A stretch of DNA of 64,000 bases. Origin: Cercis canadensis (lineage: Eukaryota > Streptophyta > Magnoliopsida > Fabales > Fabaceae). This document shows, one piece after another, positions 1 to 11,609 of this stretch. The stretch spans positions 124,001-188,000 of the forward strand of contig QAOA01000431.1 of NCBI GenBank assembly GCA_003255065.1. The letters run 5' to 3'. The position numbers and the translations under genes are program-made. The notes beneath the pieces are model-generated. The model was not told where the DNA came from and made no database searches. It saw only the letters and a program-made list of their open reading frames with translations. How positions within the stretch are numbered: the stretch's first letter is position 1; each line of letters opens with the position of its first letter.

Positions 1-247
1 AAAACCCACATCTAAAAGAGTATCACAGACAAACTCACCCCTTAATGGTTTGTTTGGGAGTTTAAAAGTGAAGGGAAAGAAAAAGAAATGAGATGACTAA
101 AGCTCTCCTCTCCTTTGTTTGGGAGTTTTGACTTCAAAGAGAAAGGGAACCAGGAGTAAGATGCTAACTCCCGCACTCCTTTTTCAGTTGCATTTTTGTG
201 TTCCCCTAAATTTGGGGGTTTGGAGAGAAAAGAAAATAAATTGACTA
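1..247. repeat. Direct repeat, copy 1 (Harbinger-like terminus)
   Basis: This stretch is nearly identical to 2185-2447. It contains the terminal motif GGTTTGTTTGGGAG at about 45 followed by a purine-rich subterminal part, like the ends of the DNA elements at 2228 and 56623. Because the similarity also covers about 44 bases before the terminal motif, the copies are a duplicated segment and not simply two insertions. The repeat may begin before the window. No gene is seen. Confidence 0.7.
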
Positions 248-444
248 TATTAGCCTTATTCATTTTGCTTTTTAAGTGATTTTAAAAGCTTATTTAAACA
301 TTAAAAAATTGATCAAAAAACACTTTCTTTTTTTAGTGAAACACTTTTTTTAAGAGATAGAAGGGTTATTTCACATGAGAAGGATATGCTTCCACAAATT
401 GCCATTAATAAATACTTTTTTTTTTTTTTTACATTAGAGATTAT

Positions 445-1899
445 TGATTGGTGTTGTCGCTTAACCAATTAAATTAAACCGAAACCCCTAATTAAAATGC
501 AATAGAGGGCATAATCCAGATTTGTCTCACAAGGAATGCAATGTGTAATCAATAATTTCAAGTTAAAAACAGGGAATTTTTGAAACAAGATTATAATAAT
601 AAATTACAGAATTAAACAAAGATTAATGTAGTTGATTAAAGGCGTAACATAGTTAGACATCAATCAAAAACCGGTTTGATTCATCCTAGATTAACATGAG
701 TGATTAAGTCTTAATGCAACACTACTAATTGAGTTTAATCACAACTGAAATCTCTAATTATGATCAATTGTTTCTACTGAGTTATCACTCAGGATTCGAT
801 TAATCACATACAATCACTAATCTTGTAATCACAAAGACTAAGCAATTAGTGATTAATCTAAAAACCGAACATCAATTAGCATAACATAACTTCTCTAAAT
901 TCTAACCACAGATTAAAGATTGATCAATTTAAATTCTATTTCTTACTTCAATATCCATATAAATCACAAAGATCTCCATGAATTCATACAAAGATTAAAG
1001 CAAGGTAGAAATTCAAAGAAGAAGAAATTACATTAAGTTTAATCCAATTAAGAACATAATCTCAAAATCAAAACTGAATTTAATCAGGAGTCTAACTTGG
1101 TTACAAGGATTCTACACCTCCATGGTCATGAAATCCAAGCTCCAATGGAGAAGTGCAGTCATAAATCAAAGAGCTCCAGGATTTTCAAGAGAGAAAACAA
1201 AAGCTGCCTAGTCTAGAATTCATAACTCGTCTGCCTTCTTTCTCTGCTTATAACTTCCTAACTTTCATGTACACCTAATTTACCCCTAACCTAGTTTAAA
1301 CCTCTGGACCTCAGCTTCAAATGGGCTCCGGTTTGGGCCTAATTGGGCCTGAATTGAGGAAGTTAAGCCCATTTAAGTCCATCTAGGTCCATATAGGTCT
1401 CTGGACTAATCAGCCATTTTCGACAGGCAATAAGACCATATTAACTTCATAATTTGTTGACCTGGCCTTCATAAAAATTGAATCCCTGCGCCATAGCTTT
1501 CCAATGGGACCAGTTTCAAGTCCATACAACATGTACATCACAAGTTATGGTCCAAACACTGCATGCGGGTCAAGATCCAGCGACAGCAACTCTACTCTGA
1601 CTTCCAGGTTAAATTTGACCCACTGAACGTCTAAATTGGCCTTGGAGGTCTGAATGAAAATTGTAGATAATCCTATTAGCTTTCCTACAAGGCAAAAATC
1701 ACAATTTTTAGACATTCAGAACTAAAGATATAACCGAAATACAGAATAGTGTCAAAACCCTAATAATGCTGAAAAACACACTTAAGCCCAATTTGAACTT
1801 AATTAATGAAATATGACCTAAGCCCAATCAAATAAGCCCAAAATAGGATTAGGAAGTTAAAAATAGGGATTAATTAATATATAAAAATACTGTTCATCA
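445..1899 (-). mobile_element. Solo LTR, inverted relative to 32987-34394
   Basis: Read on the minus strand, the segment begins TGATGAACAG and shares many blocks in the same order with the solo LTR at 32987-34394, for example the stretch around 1540-1640 against 33290-33360. The flanks give a near-match 5-bp target duplication, attat (440-444) and actat (1900-1904), one base different. There is no PBS, PPT or coding region. The right boundary is firmer than the left one. Confidence 0.6.
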
Positions 1900-2184
1900 A
1901 CTATATAATATGAGATAGTTTATTCTCTCTAAAAATCTCATTCCACTTACTTTTGGTGAAAATTTGAACTCAGTACCTTTATAAATACTAAGTACTCAAC
2001 AACTAAAGTATCCTTGGGGATGTGAGACAATCATTCAATATAAATCAAGTAGGGATATGGAGAGAGGGATCCTCTTGCCGTATATGCTCTTAAAGGAATT
2101 AGTAGTAACATCATTCCAATTAATCCTCATTTTAGCGTAAGCAATGCAATGCAATGGCAATTAAATTCACAAGGTCTGGTTGAA

Positions 2185-2447
2185 AACCCACATCTAAAAG
2201 AGTATCACAAACAAACTCATCCCTTAATGGTTTGTTTGGGAGTTTAAAAGTGAAGGAAAAGAAAAAGAAATGAGATGACTAAAGCTCTCCTCTCCTTTGT
2301 TTGGGAGTTTTGACTTCAAAGGGAAATGGAACTAGGAGTAAGATGCTAACCCCCGCACTCCTTTTTAAGTTGCATTTCTGTGTTCTCCCAAATTTGGGGT
2401 TTGGAGAGAAAAGAAAATAAATTGACTATATTACCCTTATTCTTTTT
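2185..2447. repeat. Direct repeat, copy 2
   Basis: Second copy of 1-247, with a handful of substitutions and small indels. After about 2447 the two copies diverge. The solo LTR at 445-1899 lies between them. Confidence 0.7.
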
Positions 2448-3404
2448 GTTGTACATGGGCGTAGGTAGCACTTTTTTTTGATGTGGCTTTGGGCCATTGT
2501 TTAAGATTGTAATGCCAGTAGTGATGCCCTATAAACAAAGCTACGACCTCACAGGAAAAAACAAAGAAAAAAAATATGACCTACAACCCAAGATTGATTG
2601 CCTGCTAATGAGGCTCGATTCATGTGCCATGTCCAGTTAGCTAAAAAGAAAAGTGCTATGTCACTATGTTAATTCAATTAAAAAAAAAATGCCCACTATA
2701 TTAATTATAGTGAATGGTGATATATGCAAAGTTAAATATCTATTTCTCTTTATATGGTAATGACATAGGGTCTGTTTGATTTCAATTTTTAAAAATTGAT
2801 GTTTGTTTTTGAAAAAAATAAAACAAAAAAACTTGTTTGATAAGGCTATTTTTGTTTACATGTTCTGAAAACTTATTCTCAAAACATTGTTCTAAAAACA
2901 AGAAAACAAAAACAAGATAAAACTGTTTTTATTCCCAAAACAAGTAAAAGGCAGAGAACATATTGTTTTCCTTAATGGCAAATAGATTTTTTTTATACTT
3001 TCGTTTTGCAAAACAATTTATAAACATAGTTTTCAAAAACAATTTTTAAAAACAAAAAAACAAAAACAGAATCAAACACACTCATACTTTCTTTTATGAG
3101 AACATATTTTGGTTCAATCGAGCCATCTTCAGTCTTTGGTCATTTGGCTAACTATTTCAGGTATATATATACATATATATAAAATTAAATGATATAATAT
3201 ACTTTTTTATATATATTAATAATAAAGGGTAAATTTGTAAAAATATATTACAATATGATATTTCATTTCCTTTCCTTTTTCTTTGCTCATTTTAATCATC
3301 CAAATATGAGAGAGCAAAATCCATTCCATTCTTTTTCTTTCCTTTCTCTCCCTTTCCTTTTGTATCATTCACTTTCTTTTCACCTTTAACTCCCAAACAG
3401 AGCC
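2228..3404. mobile_element. Harbinger-like DNA element (probable)
   Basis: The left end reads GGTTTGTTTGGGAG and the reverse complement of the right end reads GGCTCTGTTTGGGAG, giving imperfect terminal inverted repeats with purine-rich subterminal sequence. The left flank has TAAT and the right flank TAAA, compatible with the TAA target preference of PIF/Harbinger elements, but one extra base at the left makes the TSD uncertain. The interior has no transposase and contains a smaller MITE (2768-3083), so it would be non-autonomous. Confidence 0.5.
2768..3083. mobile_element. MITE nested in the Harbinger-like element
   Basis: Terminal inverted repeats GGGTCTGTTTGATT at the left and GAGTGTGTTTGATT (reverse complement) at the right bound a 316-bp A/T-rich interior that can partly fold on itself. 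It is flanked by the 3-bp duplication ATA at 2765-2767 and 3084-3086. Ends and TSD length fit Tourist/Harbinger-type MITEs. There is no coding capacity. Confidence 0.7.
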
Positions 3405-3544
3405 TAAATGATCATAGGCTTTCTCCAACTCAATCTTAGTAGCCATGATACTTTTACACAAAAAATAGAGTAGCTACATGCAATCAATATAAATGATAAC
3501 AAATTATAACCTTTCAAGCCAAAAATAGATTGTATTGCTAGAAT

Positions 3545-4672
3545 TAGGGGTGTAATCGGTCCGGTTCGGTCTGGTTTACACCCCAAACCGACCAAAACCG
3601 AACCAGCCAAACTCGGTTCGGTTTCTAAAATTTTTGAGAGCAAAACCGAATCAAACCAAACCAGCCAAACTCAGTTCGGTTTGGTTCCAATTTTTTCATT
3701 TCTTTGCACAAGCCATTTTTTCTCCTAATCTGAACAAGAAGAGAAATATGGAAACCAAAGCTTAGAGACGACAACCAAGCAAAATCGTTCATTTATCCCA
3801 AAACAAATAAACAAAAATGCAAAACAACAAAAAATATTGAAGAAACAACAAGATAAATCAAACAAGAATTCAAAAGAACAAGAAAAGGAATGGTTGAAAA
3901 TCTTCGTATAGACTTCTTCCTGAACACGTCAATCATAGCCTTCCATTGGGCCGCAGCACTATCTCGGATATGTGGTCTCTGTGCCGGCTACGACGACCTG
4001 GTGCTAACACTTTGGTCTGAATTTGTTCTCGAAATAGGGATTTCCAATACCCCTCTTGGAGACCCTTCATCATCGCATGAATCATCTTTTATGGGATTAC
4101 CATGTAATTCCATTTCTGGGTCTTCCTTCACCTCTTCTTCTCCTTTCTTTACATGAACCACAAACATTATGAACAAGCAAGTTCCATGGAATGGTTGCAG
4201 AGAAAACGGGGGAGAATTGAAACCTTCAAAATTCTAACTTTCTCCTCTAATTAGTTTTTTTGAAATAAACCTAAGATTTTTTCAACGAAAAATGTATAAA
4301 ATAAATCAACAAACTTTTCTAAGAAGAAGAAGAACCAATTTGCTTTTCTTCTTTTATATGTGATGTGTTTCTAGAATAGAGGAAGTTATTGAACCTTGGA
4401 TGGAAAAGAAGGGAGATTTAGGGATTTCTAATTTTAGGACTTGGGATTGGGAGAGAGTTAAAGACAGAGAGAAGAAGAGGGTTAAGGAAAATGGCATCGT
4501 ATTGTGCATTTCAGTTCGGTTCGGTTCAACTTCAGTTTTTCTTCATGAAAACCAAGAACCGAACCGACCTATTCGGTTTTTCAACTATAGAAACCGAAAA
4601 CCAAACCAACCCTCTTAGTTTGGTTTGGTTCAATCAATTTAGTCGATTTAACCGATTTGGCTTACACCCCTA
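3545..4672. mobile_element. Non-autonomous hAT element
   Basis: The element has terminal inverted repeats TAGGGGTGTAA, and a perfect 8-bp target duplication GCTAGAAT at 3537-3544 and 4673-4680, the hallmark of hAT insertion. Subterminal regions are packed with AACCGAACC-type repeats, as expected for transposase-binding sites. It is 1128 bp with no transposase, so it would need a source in trans. Its termini resemble those of the autonomous-type hAT at 44553 (TAGAGGTGGG). The interior carries what looks like a captured host exon (3895-4176, minus). Confidence 0.85.
3895..4176 (-). pseudogene. Captured exon fragment resembling a class VI receptor-like cytoplasmic kinase N-terminus
   Basis: The minus-strand reading is an acidic N-terminal stretch, then a segment with SPRGVLEIPISRTNSD, then an in-frame stop in a serine-rich stretch, then QWKAMIDVFRKKSIRRFS. 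From memory, this order (SPRGVLEIP, a Ser-rich spacer, then a Trp and basic helix ending RRFS) is found near the N-terminus of plant RLCK class VI kinases (RBK1/RBK2-like). The kinase domain is absent and the sequence downstream looks intronic. It lies wholly inside the hAT element, so capture of a 5' UTR plus first exon is inferred. The family call is from motif recall and has not been searched. Confidence 0.5.
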
Positions 4673-4844
4673 GCTAGAATTGGTGGAAATAATAAATTGG
4701 AAGCATAGCAAAAATGAAAGTTGAATAAAATGAAGGGCACTATCATTCACATGGACAGATTTACAATTGCCTATTCCTATGTGTTTTGTCGGTTTTTTGT
4801 TTTGGTTCATTAATACACAATGGAGATGCAATATAATCTTGTGA

Positions 4845-6390
4845 GACGAGCTCTAGTGGGCCTGGTGAATGAACAGCTGAGGCACCTTTGGAAGTCTTGA
4901 TAGGACAGCAAGAGAGTGTTGGGCTTGAAGCCAAGGGAAATGGGTCTTATGGCCAAGAAGTCTCCAGCCATGGCTAAGTCTGGCCCAGTAAAGGAAGCCT
5001 AGTTACTCGCTGCTCTGGTTGAACGATAGTGATATAGACACTTAGTGTTTAAGAAGATCATCTGGTGGTAGTTGAAGATATATTAATGGAACCTTTGGTC
5101 TATTAATGGTGGAAATGATGAGGGTAATTAAGGAGAATCTCATAGAAGGAGAAAGTTCCTTTAATGGATGGGAATATTGGATTTAAGGTAGTTGAGTGCT
5201 CTAGAGGGCAGGAACTTGAAGAACATTCAATGGAGATGTTCTCCTGGTAGTTGGTGTTTGAGGAGTAATGCTTTCTGGAAGTTCTAAGTTTTCATGAGTA
5301 ATGGCTCAAAAATCCTTCTTTCTTTATGTTCGATGAGTGGCATTTATAGTGGAAGAAAGAGATGCCTTAATGAAAATAATCATAAATGTGAACATTGGAG
5401 ATCTGGCTAAGAGGTAAGTGAGGGCATTTAATTCTAGAAGTGTAGCTGGGGCAAAGGTCATCAACCTTATACTTAAGGGGATTTATTGCTAAGCAGATAG
5501 AAGAAAAGCAGGAGTTCAGGTTTTCTATTTAGGGGTGAAGGTATGCAGCTCTAGGCATTTGATGCAAAGCTGAAGGGTTTATTTTAGGTAGTATGGCAGT
5601 TACATGGGTGACTTGCTCAACCCACTTCTATTTCTGCTGATACTTTGGAAAGGAATGAGTTCGACTTCCTACGATGCATAAAAATGGTTAAGGTTTGTTT
5701 GAAATAAGAGGATAAGACACAAGGCAAAAGGTGAGAATGGATAGTGTCCTGTCATATCAGCTGAGAAGGAGTTCAAACTTTATCTTACTTGTGGGTCCTG
5801 CAACTTTGATCATGCTTTCTTGTAAATGGGCCTTTGGAGAGGTCCTTTAAAACCTCTTCTAGTGTGGACTTTCCCTCAGCTTAAATCCAACTAAGCCGTT
5901 ATACTAGAGATAGTTTCCGATGTAGTAGTTGTGGTTTCTTGAGGAGTCATGACTTTTTTAAGAGCTTTATTTGTGAGGTCTCTTGCCTCGGGGGCAGCCA
6001 AGAAATATCAAAGTCTTGGCTACCAGTTAGAGCTACCTCCAGGGAGTGAAAATTGCAACTGGAGGAGTAGGCCATGGGCCTTTTTACCTGGGAGGATGCT
6101 CTGAGGGGCATTCTAAGTAACCCAAGTTTATTAGCTATGGGAGCACTTCATGGAGACAACCTTAGGAGTCTCTCAGCAAAGGTAGCTTCCTTTGTCGGGT
6201 CTACAAATGTGCCACTCTTGGTTCCAGTTGGACCAACTCTTATTGATCTGTCCAACAGGTCTTTTGGCCTTTTTGGTCATATGGGCTCTGTTGGGCCACT
6301 GTTTGTCTCAATTGGGCCTAAATTAAAATCCCAAATTTACACTATGCTCTTCTTAACTAATTTCTATCTAGTCATCTATTAACTTAAAAG
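4845..6390 (+). repeat. LTR-like dispersed repeat, copy A
   Basis: Blocks of this segment reappear in inverted orientation in 14900-16520, in the same order. Examples are the gggc-tgaatgaacag-tgaggcacc block near 4855 against the reverse complement of about 16455-16505, and the ttgaagaacattcaatg block near 5217. A 102-residue open frame at 6074-6382 shows no recognised motif. TSDs, PBS and PPT were not found. It is probably a degraded solo LTR. Boundaries are approximate. Confidence 0.45.
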
Positions 6391-6459
6391 TCTAGAGGAT
6401 TCCTCCTTGTGGAGCAATACAAACACTTCCCAACATAACTCCTCTAAGGGCACCTAACA

Positions 6460-7250
6460 TATAGACAACTTCATATTCATTTCAAAACCAAAAGATTGAA
6501 AAAGGAGACTCACATATAACAGTTTTCAAGTGAGAACTAAATGTGCAAATTAAAAACAGAAATTTCCAACTCTTTCTATCAAAATGAAAATAACCTCTTC
6601 ATATAATGCAATACTTTAACGCAGTAATTAAGACATCACTTCCATGAACGCCTTTCAAGTATCTTATTTAGAGACACTTAATCACATTTTCACAAAATTC
6701 AACCTTTCCTGCCCATATGGATTTGCTCATTATTGTTTAATCACAAACTACTACAACAAACTTATACATTGAAGGACTAAACCCTATCATATGCACTACC
6801 TTAAAGTATAAGTTCTGATTGAATTCATCAAAATAGATTCGTGAAACACACCCCAATCTCAAGCAAGAATTTGGCATTAGCTAAGCCTACCACATTATAG
6901 TCATAATCATAAATAATAAAAGTACATTGTTTTATAGATGCAATGGTTATCTTATCAAAATGAAGGAATGATTTTAGACAATTATAAGAAGGGATAATAT
7001 AATTCTCTAAGCTTCTTTGTAAAAATTTGGGGCTCCTGCTCATGATGGCAACAAGATCGGAGCTCGAAGCACCTTTAGACTGGAAAAACCCTAGCTTGGA
7101 CAAAATGGTCTTTGTAGGATCGTATAGAAATAGCTGTGGTAGCTTTCAGACAATATGATTTAACTGTGAGTCTGAAATGTCAAGGTTTCTGAAGAAGGAT
7201 TATGAAGTTTTGAAATTGATGAGTTTGGAAGCTTTTAAAGCAATTTATGG
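6460..7250 (-). pseudogene. mTERF-family pseudogene fragment 1
   Basis: The minus-strand reading just above 7104 gives NLDISDSQLNHIV, a stop, then KLPQLFLYDPTKTILSKLGF, and runs on into an open frame (6828-7103) with FFQSKGASSSDLVAIMSRSP. Repeated proline-containing helical units with LPKLEFF-like signatures are typical of plant mitochondrial transcription termination factor proteins. Only about two or three repeats remain, with at least one in-frame stop, so it is a pseudogene. A related, more degraded copy lies at 16560-17250 in the same orientation. Confidence 0.6.
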
Positions 7251-7619
7251 TGATAACCCACAATTGTATTATTGAGGAAGAGCTAGTTTATTGTAAAAGA
7301 TTGTTTATTTGAAGTGGTTGTGCTGTAGTTGAGAGCAAATATTGATGGAATCTATTGCATGAGAATAGAGAGCCCTGGAATGGGTGACGTTCTTGTGATA
7401 CCCTTAAGGTAGAACAAGGATTTGTGATAAGAAACAAAAATGGGTTTTGGGATTTGAGCTACAAAATTGGGGGAATTTGCTCTGAAACCACCTTGCAAAA
7501 CCCTCACTGTTCAAGCAAAATGGCGGGTAATTTTAAGACTTCCATGAACGTCGTCTACCATAGTTCATAGCCAATTCGCTTTTTGTCATATTGGTAAAGA
7601 ATATATAAGGTAATTCTAA

Positions 7620-8277
7620 TGCATTCTCGTCACCTAAAAGGATCGGAACGGAGTGCCTAGATACCAAACTGTGGGATGACATTGATCATCACAATAGGGT
7701 GAACCCTTAACAAGGAAGGATCCTTGGTAAGTTCAGGTTCAGTTCTTTGCCCAAGAACAACAGGGAAGCTCTCAATCCAAAGAAACTCACTAATTCATAA
7801 ACTGAATATTATTAGTCTAAAAAACTGTCTTGTAAAGGCATACACAAATTCCTTATATAGGCAATTCGGCTAGGAGGCTAGAAGCTAAGATGGATCCTCT
7901 AAGAATGTTAATAAAACCCTAATACCCATTTTGGCCCATAGACTTAAAGGCCCAAAATATTAAAAACTAATTAAACGTTTTGACCCATAAACATAAAGGC
8001 CCAAAAATAAAACTAATTAAATTAAACATAGTTTTCGGCCTGCTCCAAACTTGGGCTCCAAGTTGGGCCATGTGCACCTTCTACAAGAGACAGATAAGTG
8101 ATCTATCTCAACTCTGAACTTGGCCCAGCTGCTCTTTCCTTGGTCTGCATCTCTTGGACTAGGCTCAATAGCGCCTTTATCACTCACTTAGCTCTGCTTC
8201 TCGTCATCGGGTCTCCAACTCCAAGCAAGGGATCATGAACACTCCTAGGGTTAGGGCGTGTAGCAAGCTGATTCGCA
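7620..8277 (-). repeat. 3' LTR of the Ty3/gypsy element
   Basis: It matches 13684-14362 closely, with TG...CA ends (TGCATTCTCG start, GATTCGCA end on the plus strand). It is about 20 bp shorter than the 5' copy because of two small indels in the A/T-rich middle. The end of the pol reading frame lies inside it, at 8184-8277. Confidence 0.9.
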
Positions 8278-11200
8278 TCATTCCCTCCCTCCTCGGAAGG
8301 ATTTGTCCTCGAATCTGAATCGTCACCTACATCAAACAAGGTTAACTCAGCAACATTAAAAGTAGCACTAACATCGCCATACTCACCAAAAAGATTAATT
8401 TTGTAGGCATTGTCATTAATCCGCTCAACGACCTCAAACGACCCATCTCCTCGAGGGTGCAACTTTGATTTCCGTTGGGTAGGAAATCGTCCCTTCCTAA
8501 GGTGTACCTAAACCCAATCACCGGGTTCGAATATAACCCTAGTTCGGCCCTTGTTGGCTTGCTTAGCATACTGCTCATTTTTCTTCTCAATATTAGCCCA
8601 AACCTTGGAATGCAAGTCTCTAACAAAATCTGCCTTGTGCTTACCATCAAGATTAGCAAACTCATTAGTAGGCAAAGATAAAATATCCAAGGGAGTTAAA
8701 GGATTAAAGCCATAAACAATCTCAAAAGAGGAATAAGAAGTAGTAGAGTGCACAATGCGATTATAAGCAAACTCAACATGCGGCAAAGATTATTCCCAAC
8801 GATTAAGATTCTTTTGCATAATAGCATGCAATATAGTAGTAAAGTGTTCTATTAACAACCTCAGTTTGTCCATCTGTCTAAGGATGTGCAATAGTAGAAA
8901 ACAAAAGCTTAGTCCTCAACCGACCCCATAGGGTTCGCCAAAAATGACTTAGGAACTTCACATCTCTATCACTCACTATTGTCCTAGGTAAACCATGTAA
9001 GCGCACTATTTCTTTAAAGAACAAGTCAGCAATGTGTGTTGCATCATTGGTTTTAGCACAAGCAATAAAGTGAGCCATCTTGCTAAACCTATCAACAACC
9101 ACAAAGATACTATCTTTCCTACTTGGTGACCTCGGCAGCCTGAGCACAAAATCCATAGAAATATCAATCCAAAGCTGACTAGGTATAGGCAATGGTGTAT
9201 AAAGTCCATGTGACATAACTTTAAACTTGGCCTGTTTACAAGTAATACATTTTTCACAAACAGAAATCACGGCATGCTTCATGTGAGGCCAATAAAAGTG
9301 TTCATGCAAAATGTCCAAAGTCTTTTTAACACCAAAGTGCTCCATTAGGCCACCACCATGCGTCTCTCTAACAAGCAAATCATGTATAGAACATACAAGT
9401 ACACATAATTTATTTTTCTTAAACAAGTACCCAGCATGCCTATAATAATCACCACTAGCATACTTAGCACAAGCAATCCATAATTGACCGAAATTAGAAT
9501 CAGATTCATACAAGTCTTTGATAAGCTCAAAACCTAATAATTTAGCATGCAAAGAAGTAATTAAAGTATACCTTCTAGACAAGGCATCAACAACGACATT
9601 CTCCTTCCCAGCTTTATATTTAATAACATAGGGCAACGCTCAATGAACTCTAACCATTTGGCATGTCTCTTATTTAACTTACCTTGGGATTTCAGATATT
9701 TCAAGCTCTCATGATCCGAATGAATGATAAATTCCCAATGCCATAGATAGTGCTGCCACGTTTGAAAAGTCATCACTAAAGCATAAAGCTCTTTATCATA
9801 AGTGGGATAATTTAATGCTGCCCCATTAAACTTCTCACTAAAATATGCAATAGGCTTGGAATCCTGCATCAAAACAACTCCTATTCCAATACCTGAAGCA
9901 TCACATTCAATCTCAAAAGCTCTGTTAAAGTTAGGCAAACATAAAAGATGAGCCCTAGTTAAAGTTTCCTTTAAAGTGGTAAATGCCCTCTCTTGTTCCT
10001 CTCCCCACTTAAAGCTTACATTTTTCTTAACTAGTTCATTTAAGGGTGCGGCTATGGTGCTGAAATTCTTTACAAACCGCCTATAGAAACTAGCTAAGCC
10101 ATGGAAAGATCTTACCTCATTCGCATTCTTAGGTGTAGGCCAATCCCGAATTGCCTTAACATTCTCCTCATCCATGCTAATATTCTTAGAACTTATAACA
10201 AACCTAAGAAATATAATAGAATCTGAATAAAATGCACATTTCTTAAAATTAGTATACAATTTATGGTCTCTTAAAGCAATAAAGACAACATGCAAATGTG
10301 ACACATAATCATCTAGAGTTTTGCTATAAACTAGGATATCATCAAAATAAATCACCACAAATTTTCCAATAAAGGCACGCAAAACATGGTTCATTAGTCT
10401 CATGAAAGTGCTAAGTGCATTAGTTAAACCGAAAGACATTACTAACCACTCATACAAACCATATTTTGTTTTAAAGGCAGTTTTTCACTCATCTCCTTCT
10501 TTCATGCGAATTTGGTAGTATCCATTCTTTAAATCTATCTTAGAAAAGACACTAGAATCATACAACTCATCAAACATGTCATCTAATCTAGGAATAGGAT
10601 GTCTATACTTAACTGTGATTTGGTTGATGGCTCGGCAATCCACACACATGCGTCATGTCCCGTCTTTCTTTGGCACCAAGATAACTGGAATTGAACATGG
10701 GCTTAGACTTTCCTTCACGAATCCCTTTTGTACTAGTTCATCCACTTGCATTTGAATTTCCTTTATCTCGTTAGGATTAGCTCGGTAGGCTGGTTTATTA
10801 GGAATAGTCGATCCAAGAACAAAGTCAATTTGGTGCTCTATGCCCCTCAAGGGAGGCAAACTATGTGGTATCTTTTCAGGAAAAATATTAGCAAATTCCT
10901 GCATCAAAGAAACAATCACACTAGGCAAAGAAGGGTTAACAAAGTTAGTAAAATAAACATCCTTGTACATAAGTACAAGAAGGTTTGGCCTAGACAACAG
11001 AACACTATTTACCTCACTCTTTTGTGCAAAAGCACTCACTTTTTGTCTTCTCTCACTATTTTTGTCCTTACTTTTTTTCTTTTTCTCTCTCAGCCTCTTT
11101 TTCTTTGGCTGCTTTTTCTTTTCTATCTTTACATTCTTTTATAATCTTTGCTTGATCCGCATAAGCAAGAGCAAGTTTTAAGGGTTTCAACAAAGTAGCC

Positions 11201-11505
11201 TTCTTATTCTTATAGATCGTGTAAGTGTTGTTGTATCCGTCATACTTCACTCGCCTATCAAACTATCATAGTCGCCCCAATAAAATGTGACAAGCATGCA
11301 TGGGCACCACATCACACAACACTTCATCTTTAAAAGTGCTAAAATAAAATGCAATCCAAACCTACTTGTTTACCCATAAATCTCCTCTATCATTCAACCA
11401 CCGTAGCCTATAAGGCATGAGATGTGGAATAGTAGGTAAACCTAACTTCTCTACTACCCAGGTACTAGTAACATTAGTACAAGATCCACTGTCAATAATA
11501 ATGCT
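8184..11505 (-). pseudogene. Ty3/gypsy pol (PR-RT-RH-INT), disrupted
   Basis: The protease active-site DSGS lies at about 11481-11498. RT follows from about 11039 (VPKKDGT) through YFDDILVYS in the 9561-10457 frame. RNase H is marked by [10 protein letters not shown] and the later YDKELYALV. Integrase shows an HHCC zinc finger (FYWPHMKH then CEKCITCKQ), the D-D-E core beginning SMDFVLRLP, and a C-terminal part ending PMTRSRAK. In-frame stops interrupt RT near 10650 and 10485, integrase near 8877, and the C-terminal part near 8800 and 8507, and the protease-RT linker is frame-broken. It would have encoded the replication and integration enzymes of the element, but is dead now. In the 3' LTR copy a CGA-to-TGA change ends the frame at 8184. 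Confidence 0.9.
8278..8294 (-). other. Polypurine tract of the Ty3/gypsy element
   Basis: The minus strand reads GAGGAGGGAGGGAA followed by TGA and then the LTR start TGCGAATC. Position and composition are those of the primer for plus-strand DNA synthesis. It lies within the pol reading frame. Confidence 0.8.
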
Positions 11506-11609
11506 ACATACCTTGTCTCCCACCAACCATCGATTTTGAAAGATATGCTCTCAATGCTCGTCGATGTCATCTGCCCTCGGTTAAATGTTGAGCATACGCC
11601 TAGACACCA

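Noticed and set aside
10746..11181. Plus-strand frames opposite the gypsy RT
   Set aside because: They are antisense shadows of pol with low-complexity leucine and phenylalanine runs.
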